This document shows positions 23,467-30,246 of a stretch of 30,246 nt of DNA, piece by piece; positions within the stretch are counted from its first letter, which is position 1; every line of letters starts with the position of its first letter. The stretch is from Bacillota bacterium (GTDB lineage: Bacteria > Bacillota > Clostridia > Christensenellales > SZUA-584), in the NCBI GenBank assembly GCA_023460085.1, contig JAEWRI010000047.1, forward strand, positions 1 to 30,246, written 5' to 3'. Both the position numbers and the translations under genes were made by a program. The notes under the pieces are model-generated. The model searched no databases, was not told the DNA's origin, and saw nothing but the letters and a program-made list of their open reading frames with translations.

Positions 23467-23649
23467 ATGTTCTTTTTTTGCATAATGCCGTGAATTTTGT
23501 ACAGCAGATCAGGGCTTGTACCCTTGTACTGACAACCGCATTGCCGAAACATTCCAATTTCCGGTAACCTGCGGTATGTTCACCCGGGACCCGTCTTTTT
23601 AATTCTGTCTGCAAAAAGATACGGAGATGTTGGTAAAGCGCGATCCGTT

Positions 23650-24465
23650 TCAGCGCCCGGCGGAGAACGCCTCCATGCTTTCCCGCAGATACGCGCCGCC
23701 GCGTTTCTCCTGCCCCACCGCGATCTCCGGCTTTACGCCGCCGTGAAAATCGCTGCCCGCCGTGACATACAGCCCGTGTGTACGCGCAAGGCTTTCAAAC
23801 TCCCGGCACTGCCCGTCGGTGTGGCTGGGGTAATACGCCTCCACACCCCAGAAGCCCCATCTCTTCAGCACAGGCAGCAGCGAGGAGAAAACGCCCGGCG
23901 GCATCAGCCCCGGATGCGCGACAACCGCCACGCCGCCCGCGTCCGTTATCAGACGCGCCGCCTGTTCCGCGGTAATTTTTTCGTAAGACACATAACCGGG
24001 CGCGCCGCCGCCCAGATACCGCGCGAACGCGTCCCGAATATCCGCTGCGGCGCCCTTGCGTACCAGCGCCTCCGCGATATGCGCGCGCCCCACGACGCTG
24101 CCTTGATACCGCACCTCGGACAGCGCGATATCGACACCGCAGCCGCGCAGCTTTTCCACGATACGCTCCGCGCGATGCAGCCGCGCGTCCGCCGCGCGAT
24201 CCACGTGCGCAAGCAGCGTCGGATTTCTCCAGTCGATGCCGAGGCCCAGCACATGCACCGATTCTTTACCAAAACGTGCAGCCAGCTCTATGCCCGCATA
24301 TACCGGTACGCCAAAGCTTCGGCCTGCGATTTCCGCAAAGCCTCGGCATTCGTCGTGGTCGGTGATCGCCACGCCGACGCCCGCGGCCTCGGCCAGCCTC
24401 ACCACCTCCAGCGGCGTTCTGTCGCCGTCCGAAAACGTGGTGTGCGCGTGCAGGTCTGTCTTCAC
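23650..24465 (-). CDS. PHP-domain metal-dependent phosphoesterase
   Basis: This 271-residue protein of the PHP family resembles the YciV/TrpH group that includes 3',5'-nucleoside bisphosphate phosphatase and RNase AM. Metal ligands are visible in order: DLHAHTTFSDG (residues 4-14), TDHDE (35-39), AGIEL, GRAHIAEAL (about 127), VAHPG (about 182) and GSDFHGG (about 240). It probably hydrolyses a phosphate from a nucleotide or RNA end. The start is GTG at 24465, overlapping the thioesterase stop in GTGA, so translation is coupled. It is the last gene of the PBP-GNAT-thioesterase-PHP run; no strong terminator follows. Confidence 0.88.
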   Translation of the reverse strand: MKTDLHAHTTFSDGDRTPLEVVRLAEAAGVGVAITDHDECRGFAEIAGRSFGVPVYAGIELAARFGKESVHVLGLGIDWRNPTLLAHVDRAADARLHRAERIVEKLRGCGVDIALSEVRYQGSVVGRAHIAEALVRKGAAADIRDAFARYLGGGAPGYVSYEKITAEQAARLITDAGGVAVVAHPGLMPPGVFSSLLPVLKRWGFWGVEAYYPSHTDGQCREFESLARTHGLYVTAGSDFHGGVKPEIAVGQEKRGGAYLRESMEAFSAGR

Positions 24466-24860
24466 GCGTTCGCCTTGGCCTGCGCCTTCGCGAAGAACCG
24501 CGCCTCGTCGACAATCACGCGCGTATGCGTCGCCTCGCCGATTTTCTCCCTTTCGTCGAAGGCCGTTATCTCAAACGTAAGGCGCCTGCCGTCCACTGCG
24601 ACGAGCTCCGCTTCCGCCCAAACCTTAAGCCCTACAGGCGTTGCGGCAAGGTGCTGCACATCGATACGCACCCCCACCGTAGACTGCCCTGCGGGCAGCT
24701 GCGGCTGCACCGCGCCGGCTGCGGCGCACTCCATCAGCGCCACCATACACGGCGTGGCGAACACCTCCGCCAGCCCGCTCGCCACAGCTTTGGCGGTATC
24801 CTCGTACCGCACCGTCTTGTCCACCTTTGCTTTAAGCCCGCACTCCAACGCACTCTCCAT
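24462..24860 (-). CDS. FlK-like hotdog thioesterase
   Basis: This 132-residue protein belongs to the hotdog family of fluoroacetyl-CoA-thioesterase-like (FlK) enzymes. The three residues used by FlK are present in family context: Thr in FATPCMVALME, Glu in the same stretch, and His in VQHLAATPVG. The natural substrate in anaerobes is unknown; fluoroacetyl-CoA is unlikely, and a general acyl-CoA house-cleaning role is the cautious reading. The start at ATG 24860 has GGGAG about eight bases ahead; the longer open frame upstream is antisense or noncoding. It lies 14 bp after the GNAT gene and overlaps the PHP gene. Confidence 0.85.
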   Translation of the reverse strand: MESALECGLKAKVDKTVRYEDTAKAVASGLAEVFATPCMVALMECAAAGAVQPQLPAGQSTVGVRIDVQHLAATPVGLKVWAEAELVAVDGRRLTFEITAFDEREKIGEATHTRVIVDEARFFAKAQAKANA

Positions 24861-24874
24861 GGCTGCTTCTCCCG

Positions 24875-25336
24875 CTATTGATGATGACAGGCCGAAGGAT
24901 ATTTCACTTCGTCCTTGCCCACGCGCATCTCGATGCGCGCGCGGCCCGCCTCGGTATATTCTTCCCCGACGGCCCGAAAACCGAACTTCTCGTAAAACGG
25001 CCGCAGGTATGTCTGCGCCTTCACAAAAAGCGTATCCGCGCCTGTGGAAAACGCCTTGTACAGCAGCAGGCGCAGCGCGAGGTCTCCCACCTGCTGTCCG
25101 CGGTACGGCCCCCGCACCGCCAGCCTGCCTATCCAAAAGCGGGTGCCGTCGTGCCAGATACGCCCCGTACCGGCGCTCTGCTCATCCACGTACACCATCA
25201 GGTGCAGCGCGGAAGCGTCAAATTCATCAAACTCGGACGTCTCCGGATACCCCTGCTCCTCCACGAACACCTCGCGGCGGATGTCCAGCGGTTCGCCGAT
25301 ATCCTGATTCCCCGGTATAAATACGCTTGTAATCAT
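24875..25336 (-). CDS. GNAT family N-acetyltransferase
   Basis: This 153-residue protein has the GNAT fold. Its N terminus (LDIRREVFVEEQGYPETSEFDEFD) is typical of the ElaA/YjcF-like subgroup. The acetyl-CoA-binding core is IGRLAVRGPYRGQQVGDLAL (about residues 68-87) and FYEKFGF lies near 113. It transfers an acetyl group from acetyl-CoA to an unknown amine. The ATG at 25336 has AGGAG seven bases ahead. It sits 23 bp after the PBP gene and 14 bp before the thioesterase gene, so it belongs to that operon. Confidence 0.88.
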   Translation of the reverse strand: MITSVFIPGNQDIGEPLDIRREVFVEEQGYPETSEFDEFDASALHLMVYVDEQSAGTGRIWHDGTRFWIGRLAVRGPYRGQQVGDLALRLLLYKAFSTGADTLFVKAQTYLRPFYEKFGFRAVGEEYTEAGRARIEMRVGKDEVKYPSACHHQ

Positions 25337-25359
25337 GCTAGAACTCCTGTCTTCTGATT

Positions 25360-27390
25360 TCAGGGTGTCAGCAGAGGCCGGGCAATGTCGAATTTCACGC
25401 TGCCCGCGTTCGCCGCTACATCCACCATCACAATCACCAGCCGGTCGTAGCTTCCGTCCACCCAGTAGCACGCAAACCACGAAATCTCGCGCGATTTGTC
25501 GTCGCCTATCTCCGCGGTGCCCGTCTTGCCCGCCAGCGTGACGCCCGCGATATTGCGCACCGGCCAGCCGGTGCCGTCCTGAATCACCGCTTCCAGCATG
25601 GGCTGCAGCGTATTCAGGCTGCTCTGCGAGACCGCGCCGTCTTTCCACACCGTGGGGTCCTGCTGCTCCGTCGTCACATAATCCAGCCCCTGCGTCTGGC
25701 AAAGCTTCTCCACCAGTATCGGCTCCATCATATCGCCCGTGCCGTTGGCAAAGGCGGTGTACATCGCCGCCACCTGTATGGGCGTCACCAGCAGCTCGGA
25801 CTGCCCGTAGCCGAGATCCGCCAGCGTCTTGTCGTCCACCGTAGAGTCCACCAGATTGGCCTGCTTCACCGGCAGGTCAAAGGGCACCGCCTCTTCAAAG
25901 CCTATGCGAGAAAGGTAGTTCAGATACGCATCTTTGCCGGTCTGAATTGCCGCCCACGCAAAATAGATGTTGTCCGAGTCCGTAAGGGCGTTCAGCAGCT
26001 TCAGCGGCGTCCCCGAATCGGACGCGCGCGTCACCGTCCAGCTCGCGTCCTCCGGATACCACTTGTTGTCGATGATCGTGCCGGTAAATACGGTATCCGG
26101 GGTAACCGCGCCCGCTTCCAGCGCCGCTGTCGCCGTAAACGGTTTGATGACGCTGCCGGGCGGGTAGCGCCCCTGCGTGGCGTAGGAATTCAGCGGTTTG
26201 CCGCTTTCCTCGCTGGTCAGCGCCTTCCACTGCTCATCGGACAGCGGGAATGTGAACAAGTTATCGTCGAAAGAGGGGTAGGACGCCATGGCCTGCACAT
26301 ACCCCGTCGAAGCGTCCAACACGATGGCGACGCCCGATTCGCCCTCCGCCACGCTGAGATACTCGCAAAGCGCGTCGTACGCTTGCTGCTGAAGCCGCGG
26401 ATCGATGGTGGTGCGCAGGTCCTGGCCTTCCTCCATGGGATCTTCCCAGAGCGTGCGGATGTTGTCACCCCATTTGTTCTGTATGAATATGATCTTGCCG
26501 TCCTTGCCGCGCAGCTGCTCCTCGTACGCGGCTTCCAGCCCGGTTACGCCCTTTCTGTCCGAGGCGTCATACGCGCCCGATTCCACGTCCTCTTCGTCCA
26601 CGTACTGCGTGTACCCCGCGATGTGCGCCGCCGCCGCACCCATGGAATAGCTGCGGATGGGCGTATAGGTGCTGTCGTCCACGACCAGCCCTTGCACCGC
26701 CTCGATGCTTTGCACCTGTTCCTCCGTCAGCGTTCCCGGAGGAAACGCCTCCAGCGATACGACGCTGTATCCGTTTTTCACGGCGCTGTTGAACTTTTCC
26801 GCCAGCTCTTCTTCAGTAATGCCCGTCAGCGGAAACACCGGTTGCGCGACGGCCTTGATGTCCTGCACCTTCGTAACGTCCATACAGAGCGTTTGCGCGT
26901 AGGAGTTCGCCGCCAGCAACGTGCCGTCCGCCGCGAAGATTTCGCCGCGCTGCGCATTGAGCGTGCGCACCAGTACGCTGCAGCCTGCCTCCATCTCCGG
27001 AAAGATCAGCGAATAGTCCCAGAGCACTCGCTGCTTGCCGTCCTCCACGCGGGTGGCAAGCTGAAAGCTGTTGGTAAAATCGCCGTAGTCTTTGGTTTTA
27101 TAGGTGGCGGTATAGGTATAGACGCCGTCCGCGTCCGGCCCGGCGATATCCGCAACGGTTACCTGCGTAACGCCTATCCCTGTGAATATGGCGGTGTATT
27201 TGGCGACGAACGCATCCTTGTCAATATCCACGGCGGGATCGCAAAGCGCGTACATCGCGGCATAATCCATCGACTGAAACGCGGAGATATATTCCGAGAT
27301 GTCGCCGTCCGTCTGCGCGCCGGACGAACACGCGCCCAACAGCGCGATAAGCAAGACGCCGCAGAGCAGCAGCTTCAGTATTCTGGGCAT
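25360..27390 (-). CDS. Lipoprotein class B penicillin-binding protein with MecA-type N domain
   Basis: This 676-residue peptidoglycan transpeptidase is anchored outside the membrane. It has a lipoprotein signal with lipobox LLGAC (lipidated Cys21), then an NTF2-like domain of MecA_N type (about 28-135), a PBP dimerisation domain (about 140-310) and a transpeptidase domain. The catalytic triad of motifs is complete: SVIK (Ser413-Lys416), SDN (472-474) and KTGT (622-625). The layout is that of Bacillus PBP3 and staphylococcal PBP2a-like proteins, some of which bind beta-lactams weakly, but resistance cannot be read from this sequence. The ATG at 27390 follows AGGAGG by eight bases. It leads a four-gene operon. 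Confidence 0.94.
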   Translation of the reverse strand: MPRILKLLLCGVLLIALLGACSSGAQTDGDISEYISAFQSMDYAAMYALCDPAVDIDKDAFVAKYTAIFTGIGVTQVTVADIAGPDADGVYTYTATYKTKDYGDFTNSFQLATRVEDGKQRVLWDYSLIFPEMEAGCSVLVRTLNAQRGEIFAADGTLLAANSYAQTLCMDVTKVQDIKAVAQPVFPLTGITEEELAEKFNSAVKNGYSVVSLEAFPPGTLTEEQVQSIEAVQGLVVDDSTYTPIRSYSMGAAAAHIAGYTQYVDEEDVESGAYDASDRKGVTGLEAAYEEQLRGKDGKIIFIQNKWGDNIRTLWEDPMEEGQDLRTTIDPRLQQQAYDALCEYLSVAEGESGVAIVLDASTGYVQAMASYPSFDDNLFTFPLSDEQWKALTSEESGKPLNSYATQGRYPPGSVIKPFTATAALEAGAVTPDTVFTGTIIDNKWYPEDASWTVTRASDSGTPLKLLNALTDSDNIYFAWAAIQTGKDAYLNYLSRIGFEEAVPFDLPVKQANLVDSTVDDKTLADLGYGQSELLVTPIQVAAMYTAFANGTGDMMEPILVEKLCQTQGLDYVTTEQQDPTVWKDGAVSQSSLNTLQPMLEAVIQDGTGWPVRNIAGVTLAGKTGTAEIGDDKSREISWFACYWVDGSYDRLVIVMVDVAANAGSVKFDIARPLLTP

Positions 27391-27409
27391 GGGCTGTCCT
27401 CCTTGCGCC

Positions 27410-27438
27410 ATTATACTATCGGCAGGGAGGATTGTACA
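27410..27438 (-). promoter_or_regulatory. Promoter of the PBP operon
   Basis: On the minus strand TGTACA (27433-27438), a 17-nt spacer and a perfect TATAAT (27410-27415). It lies about 20 bp ahead of the PBP start codon, so the leader is very short. Confidence 0.65.
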
Positions 27439-27493
27439 GGAAATCAGAAGCACAGCTTCCCGACAGCCGGTCTGCCTTTTTTGCGCCTTCGCG

Positions 27494-28153
27494 TTAATAC
27501 CCCATTATCGCATCGATAATGTAATAGAGCAGCGCCATAAATATCGCGGCGATGAGGAAGTACTTGGCATACTTGGTTACGAGCTTCTTTTTTATAACGG
27601 CCTCGGTCGATTCGAATGCGGAACCGGTGTACCATATTCCGTCCTTTTTGAATACCAGAATGGTATACGGTGTGCGGATCATCGCGCCAAAGCCGTTTTG
27701 TGCATCCACCCATCCGGATACCGTGTACATCCCATGATCCTCTTCAATCGACGTTTCATTCAGATAGGAAAAAACCGCCGTGGAAGGGGCTTTCAGTATC
27801 AGTAACTGAACAGCCTGCGCAAACAGCTTTGCCTGTGTCTGCTCATCCGCAACCGCGCCCTCTCTGCCAAACGCGGCAAGCTTTCGGCTGTATTCGGCCT
27901 GTGCTTGGGTGCTCATCTCAGCAGCGGCAGCATTTTGCCTTTCCAGTTTCGCTTGCTTCGTATCTTTGCTGAGTTGTAAGTAAGAAAGTACAAACAGCGC
28001 GGCTGAGGCGATAATCATGATTATACCGATTATGCCCAGAATGGTAACCGCATTGTCGTCATAAAGCGTGGATTGGGGGATTATCTTCAGTGAAAACCCC
28101 GCAATAAATAGAACCATTGCCGTGGCTATCAGGACAGTGCTTTTTGCTTTCAT
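27494..28153 (-). CDS. Paralog 4 of the tandem membrane-protein family, with extra C-terminal helix
   Basis: This 219-residue protein has two N-terminal membrane segments (about 7-26 and 36-60), a polar linker, and the family domain: QAQAEYSRKLAA, QTQAKLFAQAVQLL, APSTAVFSYLNE, YTVSGWVDAQNGFGAMIRTP and VFKKDGIWY. Unlike the other three it continues with a basic stretch and a third membrane segment (about 195-217). The C-terminal domain resembles one that recurs at the ends of Firmicute membrane and lipoproteins (PS-A-F, then VDAQN-FGA-IRT-F). I know of no function for it. AGGAGG precedes the ATG. It is last in transcription order. Confidence 0.75.
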   Translation of the reverse strand: MKAKSTVLIATAMVLFIAGFSLKIIPQSTLYDDNAVTILGIIGIIMIIASAALFVLSYLQLSKDTKQAKLERQNAAAAEMSTQAQAEYSRKLAAFGREGAVADEQTQAKLFAQAVQLLILKAPSTAVFSYLNETSIEEDHGMYTVSGWVDAQNGFGAMIRTPYTILVFKKDGIWYTGSAFESTEAVIKKKLVTKYAKYFLIAAIFMALLYYIIDAIMGY

Positions 28154-28248
28154 TCTCAGCCTCCTTGATGCATTTGCGTAATTTAATTAATGTACACCCG
28201 TATTCCATCCGCGCGCTGGTTATTATCCTGAGCCGCCGCGCCGATTGC

Positions 28249-28782
28249 TTAAGAGAAGCGGACATGCCACGTCCCGTTCGCCTTGAATACCGCAATGGTA
28301 AAATGCGTACGGATCATGACCCCGTAGCCGTTTTGTGAATCCACCCACCCGCTGACAGCATACGTTCCGCTATCTTCCGCAACCGTCATTTCATTCAAGG
28401 GGGCAAACACCGCGGTAGAGGGCGCTTCCAAGGCCAGCATCTGTACGGCCTGCGCAAACAGCTTTGCCTGTGTCAGCTCATCCGCAGCGGCGTCCCCGCA
28501 TAGCGCGGAGAGTTTCCGGTGGTATTCGGCCTGCGCCTGCGTGCTGATGGCCGCAGCGTGATCCAGCTTGTCCTGTTTCCCATCCCTGCTGAAATTGACA
28601 ATGGCTATCACGATGAAGACCACTCCCGAGACTACCAGTACGAGGGTAACCGTCGTGACAATGGCTCTTACCAGAAGGAACGTATGCGCGTTTACAAACG
28701 GCAGGGGTATTACCCACGCCCCGATTCCAAAAATAAGTAGGAGGATTCCCAGCGTCATAATATCCTTGTTTTTCATCCGCAT
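28249..28782 (-). CDS. Paralog 3 of the tandem membrane-protein family
   Basis: This 177-residue protein has two N-terminal membrane segments (about 10-30 and 38-62) followed by the shared domain with QAQAEYHRKLSA, TQAKLFAQAVQML, APSTAVFAPLNE, YAVSGWVDSQNGYGVMIRT and VFKANGTW. It stops right after the domain. Three in-frame ATGs lie close together; AGGAG (28791-28795) is eight bases before the one at 28782 and only two before 28788, so 28782 is chosen. It is the most diverged of the four in its membrane part. The function is unknown. Confidence 0.72.
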   Translation of the reverse strand: MRMKNKDIMTLGILLLIFGIGAWVIPLPFVNAHTFLLVRAIVTTVTLVLVVSGVVFIVIAIVNFSRDGKQDKLDHAAAISTQAQAEYHRKLSALCGDAAADELTQAKLFAQAVQMLALEAPSTAVFAPLNEMTVAEDSGTYAVSGWVDSQNGYGVMIRTHFTIAVFKANGTWHVRFS

Positions 28783-28875
28783 ACGCATATCTCCTAAAGA
28801 TGTGGTTTCGCCAGAAATTATAAACCGATCTTTCTGGTGACGGGCCGCACCGTACTCGTCTATAGTCTCTGTCGA

Positions 28876-29385
28876 TTACCGGGCGGTCTGCCACATCCCA
28901 TCCTTTTTGAATACTGTCATCGAGAACGGTGTGCGTATCATTGCGCCAAAGAAGTTTTGCACATCCACCCACCCGGTTACCGTATATGTGCCATCATTCT
29001 CTGCAACCGTGGTTTCATTCAACTCTGAAAAAACAGCAGTGGACGGGGTCATCAGCGTAAGTGTCATCACCGCCTGTGCAAACAGCCTGGCCTGTATCCG
29101 CTCATCGGCAAAGGCACCGTCTTTGCTGTATGCGGCAAGCCTTTTGTTATATTCCGCCTGCGCCTGCCAGCCTGAATCAGCAGTGACAGGTTTCCTCCCC
29201 ATCATAAATTCTCTTCGCTCTTTAATGAGTTGTACGGCATAACGGACAAACACTGCCACTCCAGCGATAGCGATGAACAGGCCAACGATCAGAATAACCG
29301 TCCCCTCGAAAAAGATTGTAATCATAGACCCCAAAAGGAATAACAGCATTCCCGCGATGAACAGGATTCTGGTCTTTGTCGTCAT
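28876..29385 (-). CDS. Paralog 2 of the tandem membrane-protein family
   Basis: This 169-residue protein has two membrane segments (about 6-24 and 28-50), a short basic linker, and the shared domain: QAQAEYNKRLAAYSKDGA, QARLFAQAVMTL, TPSTAVFSELNE, YTVTGWVDVQNFFGAMIRTP and VFKKDGMWQT, ending at once. It is closest to paralog 1; the two share the linker phrase GRKPVTA/GKKPVTA and even the noncoding bases just beyond their stops, so they look like a recent duplication. AGGAGG precedes the ATG. The function is unknown. Confidence 0.75.
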   Translation of the reverse strand: MTTKTRILFIAGMLLFLLGSMITIFFEGTVILIVGLFIAIAGVAVFVRYAVQLIKERREFMMGRKPVTADSGWQAQAEYNKRLAAYSKDGAFADERIQARLFAQAVMTLTLMTPSTAVFSELNETTVAENDGTYTVTGWVDVQNFFGAMIRTPFSMTVFKKDGMWQTAR

Positions 29386-29424
29386 TGTTCGCCTCCTTGA
29401 TGGTTTTACTTAAGTCTCCGTTGA

Positions 29425-29949
29425 TTACCGACCGGTCTGCCACACCCCATCCTTCTTGAATACCCGCATCGAAAACGATTCGCGCATCATTGCGCCAAAG
29501 ATGTTTTGCGCATCCACCCACCCTGTTACCCTATATGTGCCATTACCCCCTGCAGCAGCGGCATCCAAATCTGAAAAAACGGCAGTAGAAGGGGCTCCCA
29601 GAGAAAGCGTCAGAACCGCCTGCGCAAACAGCTTAGCCTGCGTCCGCTCATCTGCAGAGGCCCCCTCTTTGCTGTATGCGGCAAGCCTTCGGTTATATTC
29701 CGCCTGCGCCTGCATACCCATAGCGGCAGTGACAGGCTTTTTCCCTCCCATATTATTACGATTTAATTCCATTCTCTTTTTATAGGCTTGTACGATAGCC
29801 AGGGCAAATAGCACTCCACCAGCGATCATCAGAAACAGGCCAATGGTCCAAGTCATCGTGTGTCCGGAAAAAGGGGAGCTGACCATCAACACCGTACCTA
29901 AAAAAAATAACGCCAGTCCCACGGTTAATAACAGGATGATTTTTTTCAT
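29425..29949 (-). CDS. Paralog 1 of the tandem membrane-protein family
   Basis: This 174-residue protein is first in transcription order. It has two membrane segments (about 4-24 and 33-54), a basic linker, and the shared domain: QAQAEYNRRLAAYSKEGA, TQAKLFAQAVLTL, APSTAVFSDLDA, YRVTGWVDAQNIFGAMMRE and VFKKDGVWQTG. The LNE motif of the other three is replaced by the alanine-rich LDAAAAGG, a local divergence in an otherwise close copy. GGGGG is about 12 bases ahead of the ATG. The function is unknown. Confidence 0.75.
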   Translation of the reverse strand: MKKIILLLTVGLALFFLGTVLMVSSPFSGHTMTWTIGLFLMIAGGVLFALAIVQAYKKRMELNRNNMGGKKPVTAAMGMQAQAEYNRRLAAYSKEGASADERTQAKLFAQAVLTLSLGAPSTAVFSDLDAAAAGGNGTYRVTGWVDAQNIFGAMMRESFSMRVFKKDGVWQTGR

Positions 29950-30021
29950 TGTCTATTTTGGCCCCCTTGATGGTTTACTGATGTTCCTAATAAAAGTAAC
30001 ATTTCCCGAGAATGCATGTCA

Positions 30022-30051
30022 AGTATAGCGTCATAATATCCTGCCTCTCAA
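30022..30051 (-). promoter_or_regulatory. Promoter of the four-paralog array
   Basis: On the minus strand TTGAGA (30046-30051), an 18-nt spacer and TATACT (30022-30027), each box matching 5 of 6. It stands 70 bp upstream of paralog 1. Confidence 0.55.
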
Positions 30052-30120
30052 AGCTCAATGCGTATTCCTCCCGGAGACGCGCATTCTTCGCAAAACCTTA
30101 TCAAAAAGGCGGCCCGAAAA

Positions 30121-30246
30121 TGAAGTGACCCCTAAAAGTTAGACAAATATTTATTTAAGTAGTCGATAGGGCTTGCTGCCTATGAACAACGGGCGGTAAG
30201 CCCTTTAGCTTTGCCTTAATGCGGCGATTATTGTAGTAGTCAAGAT
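30121..30246 (-). mobile_element. End of an IS3-family insertion sequence (cut by the window edge)
   Basis: TGAAGTGACCCCTAAAAGTT at 30121 looks like the terminal inverted repeat of an IS3-family element (begins TG). It is followed inward by the 3' end of a transposase frame on the minus strand. The other end and any target duplication lie outside the window. Confidence 0.75.
30155..30246 (-). CDS. IS3-family transposase OrfB, C-terminal fragment
   Basis: The last 29 codons are visible, reading DYYNNRRIKAKLKGLPPV and ending in TAA at 30155. The phrase YYN-RI-KL-GL-PV is the standard C terminus of IS3/IS150-type DDE integrase-fold transposases, just after the catalytic Glu region. The fragment is partial because the window ends; whether the element is intact cannot be judged. 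Confidence 0.85.
   Translation of the reverse strand, partial: LDYYNNRRIKAKLKGLPPVVHRQQALSTT

Noticed and set aside
23345..23614. 90-residue N-terminal extension of prs
   Set aside because: It contains the prs promoter and has no homology to the enzyme's N terminus, which begins at about the TTG at 23344.
25360..27390. Acquired beta-lactam resistance gene (mecA)
   Set aside because: Only the domain order is similar. The gene's composition matches its neighbours, no mec regulators or recombinases are near, and intrinsic MecA-type PBPs are common in Firmicutes.

Overview
The window looks like a chromosome segment of a moderately high-GC Firmicute, probably a Clostridia or Christensenellales-type anaerobe. 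This is inferred from the gene set: type III glutamine synthetase, GTP-dependent PEP carboxykinase, GlpP antiterminator, ANTAR regulator, a tilS-hpt-ftsH run, SHOCT/holin small proteins and consensus sigma-A promoters with AGGAGG ribosome sites. It is not proven by any search.

Layout. (1) 1-2750: two tandem leftward promoters and a leader that appear to feed an rRNA operon lying off the left edge, then a possible 56-residue gene and a membrane-anchored alpha/beta hydrolase. (2) 2860-5252: glpK and glpP, each with its own promoter and a matching terminator/antiterminator leader, so GlpP probably controls both glycerol kinase and itself. (3) 5360-7605: glnN behind a 5' attenuator, with its own terminator. 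(4) 7682-9238: a four-gene rightward operon (DUF2089 zinc-ribbon/HTH protein, SHOCT-like protein, unknown, phage-holin-4-like membrane protein) resembling envelope-stress operons of the yvl type. (5) 9349-12255: pckG and rsmA. (6) 12385-12512: a very short rightward unit with a perfect consensus promoter, a 6-bp hairpin and a 16-bp GAAA-loop hairpin, annotated as a candidate small RNA or tiny ORF. (7) 12542-20385: the leftward housekeeping cluster mnmE-mnmG-[repeat array]-tilS-hpt-ftsH (tRNA modification, purine salvage, membrane protease), interrupted by four tandem 146-147 bp palindromic repeat units.

(8) 20496-22252: a rightward AraC/GyrI-like regulator facing a leftward ANTAR regulator whose receiver lacks the phosphoacceptor Asp and whose leader can form an ANTAR-like antiterminator against a terminator. 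(9) 22361-23427: prs. (10) 23650-27438: a leftward operon of a lipoprotein class B PBP, a GNAT acetyltransferase, a FlK-like thioesterase and a PHP phosphoesterase. (11) 27494-30051: four tandem paralogous small membrane proteins sharing one C-terminal domain, an expanding family of unknown function. (12) 30121-30246: the end of an IS3-family insertion sequence cut by the window edge.

The recurring theme is control of transcription by RNA leaders. Four leaders (glpK, glpP, glnN and the ANTAR gene) can be drawn as mutually exclusive antiterminator and terminator hairpins, and the orphan unit at 12424-12512 carries a hairpin loop of the same ANTAR type. The least explained loci are that orphan unit and the four-paralog array.
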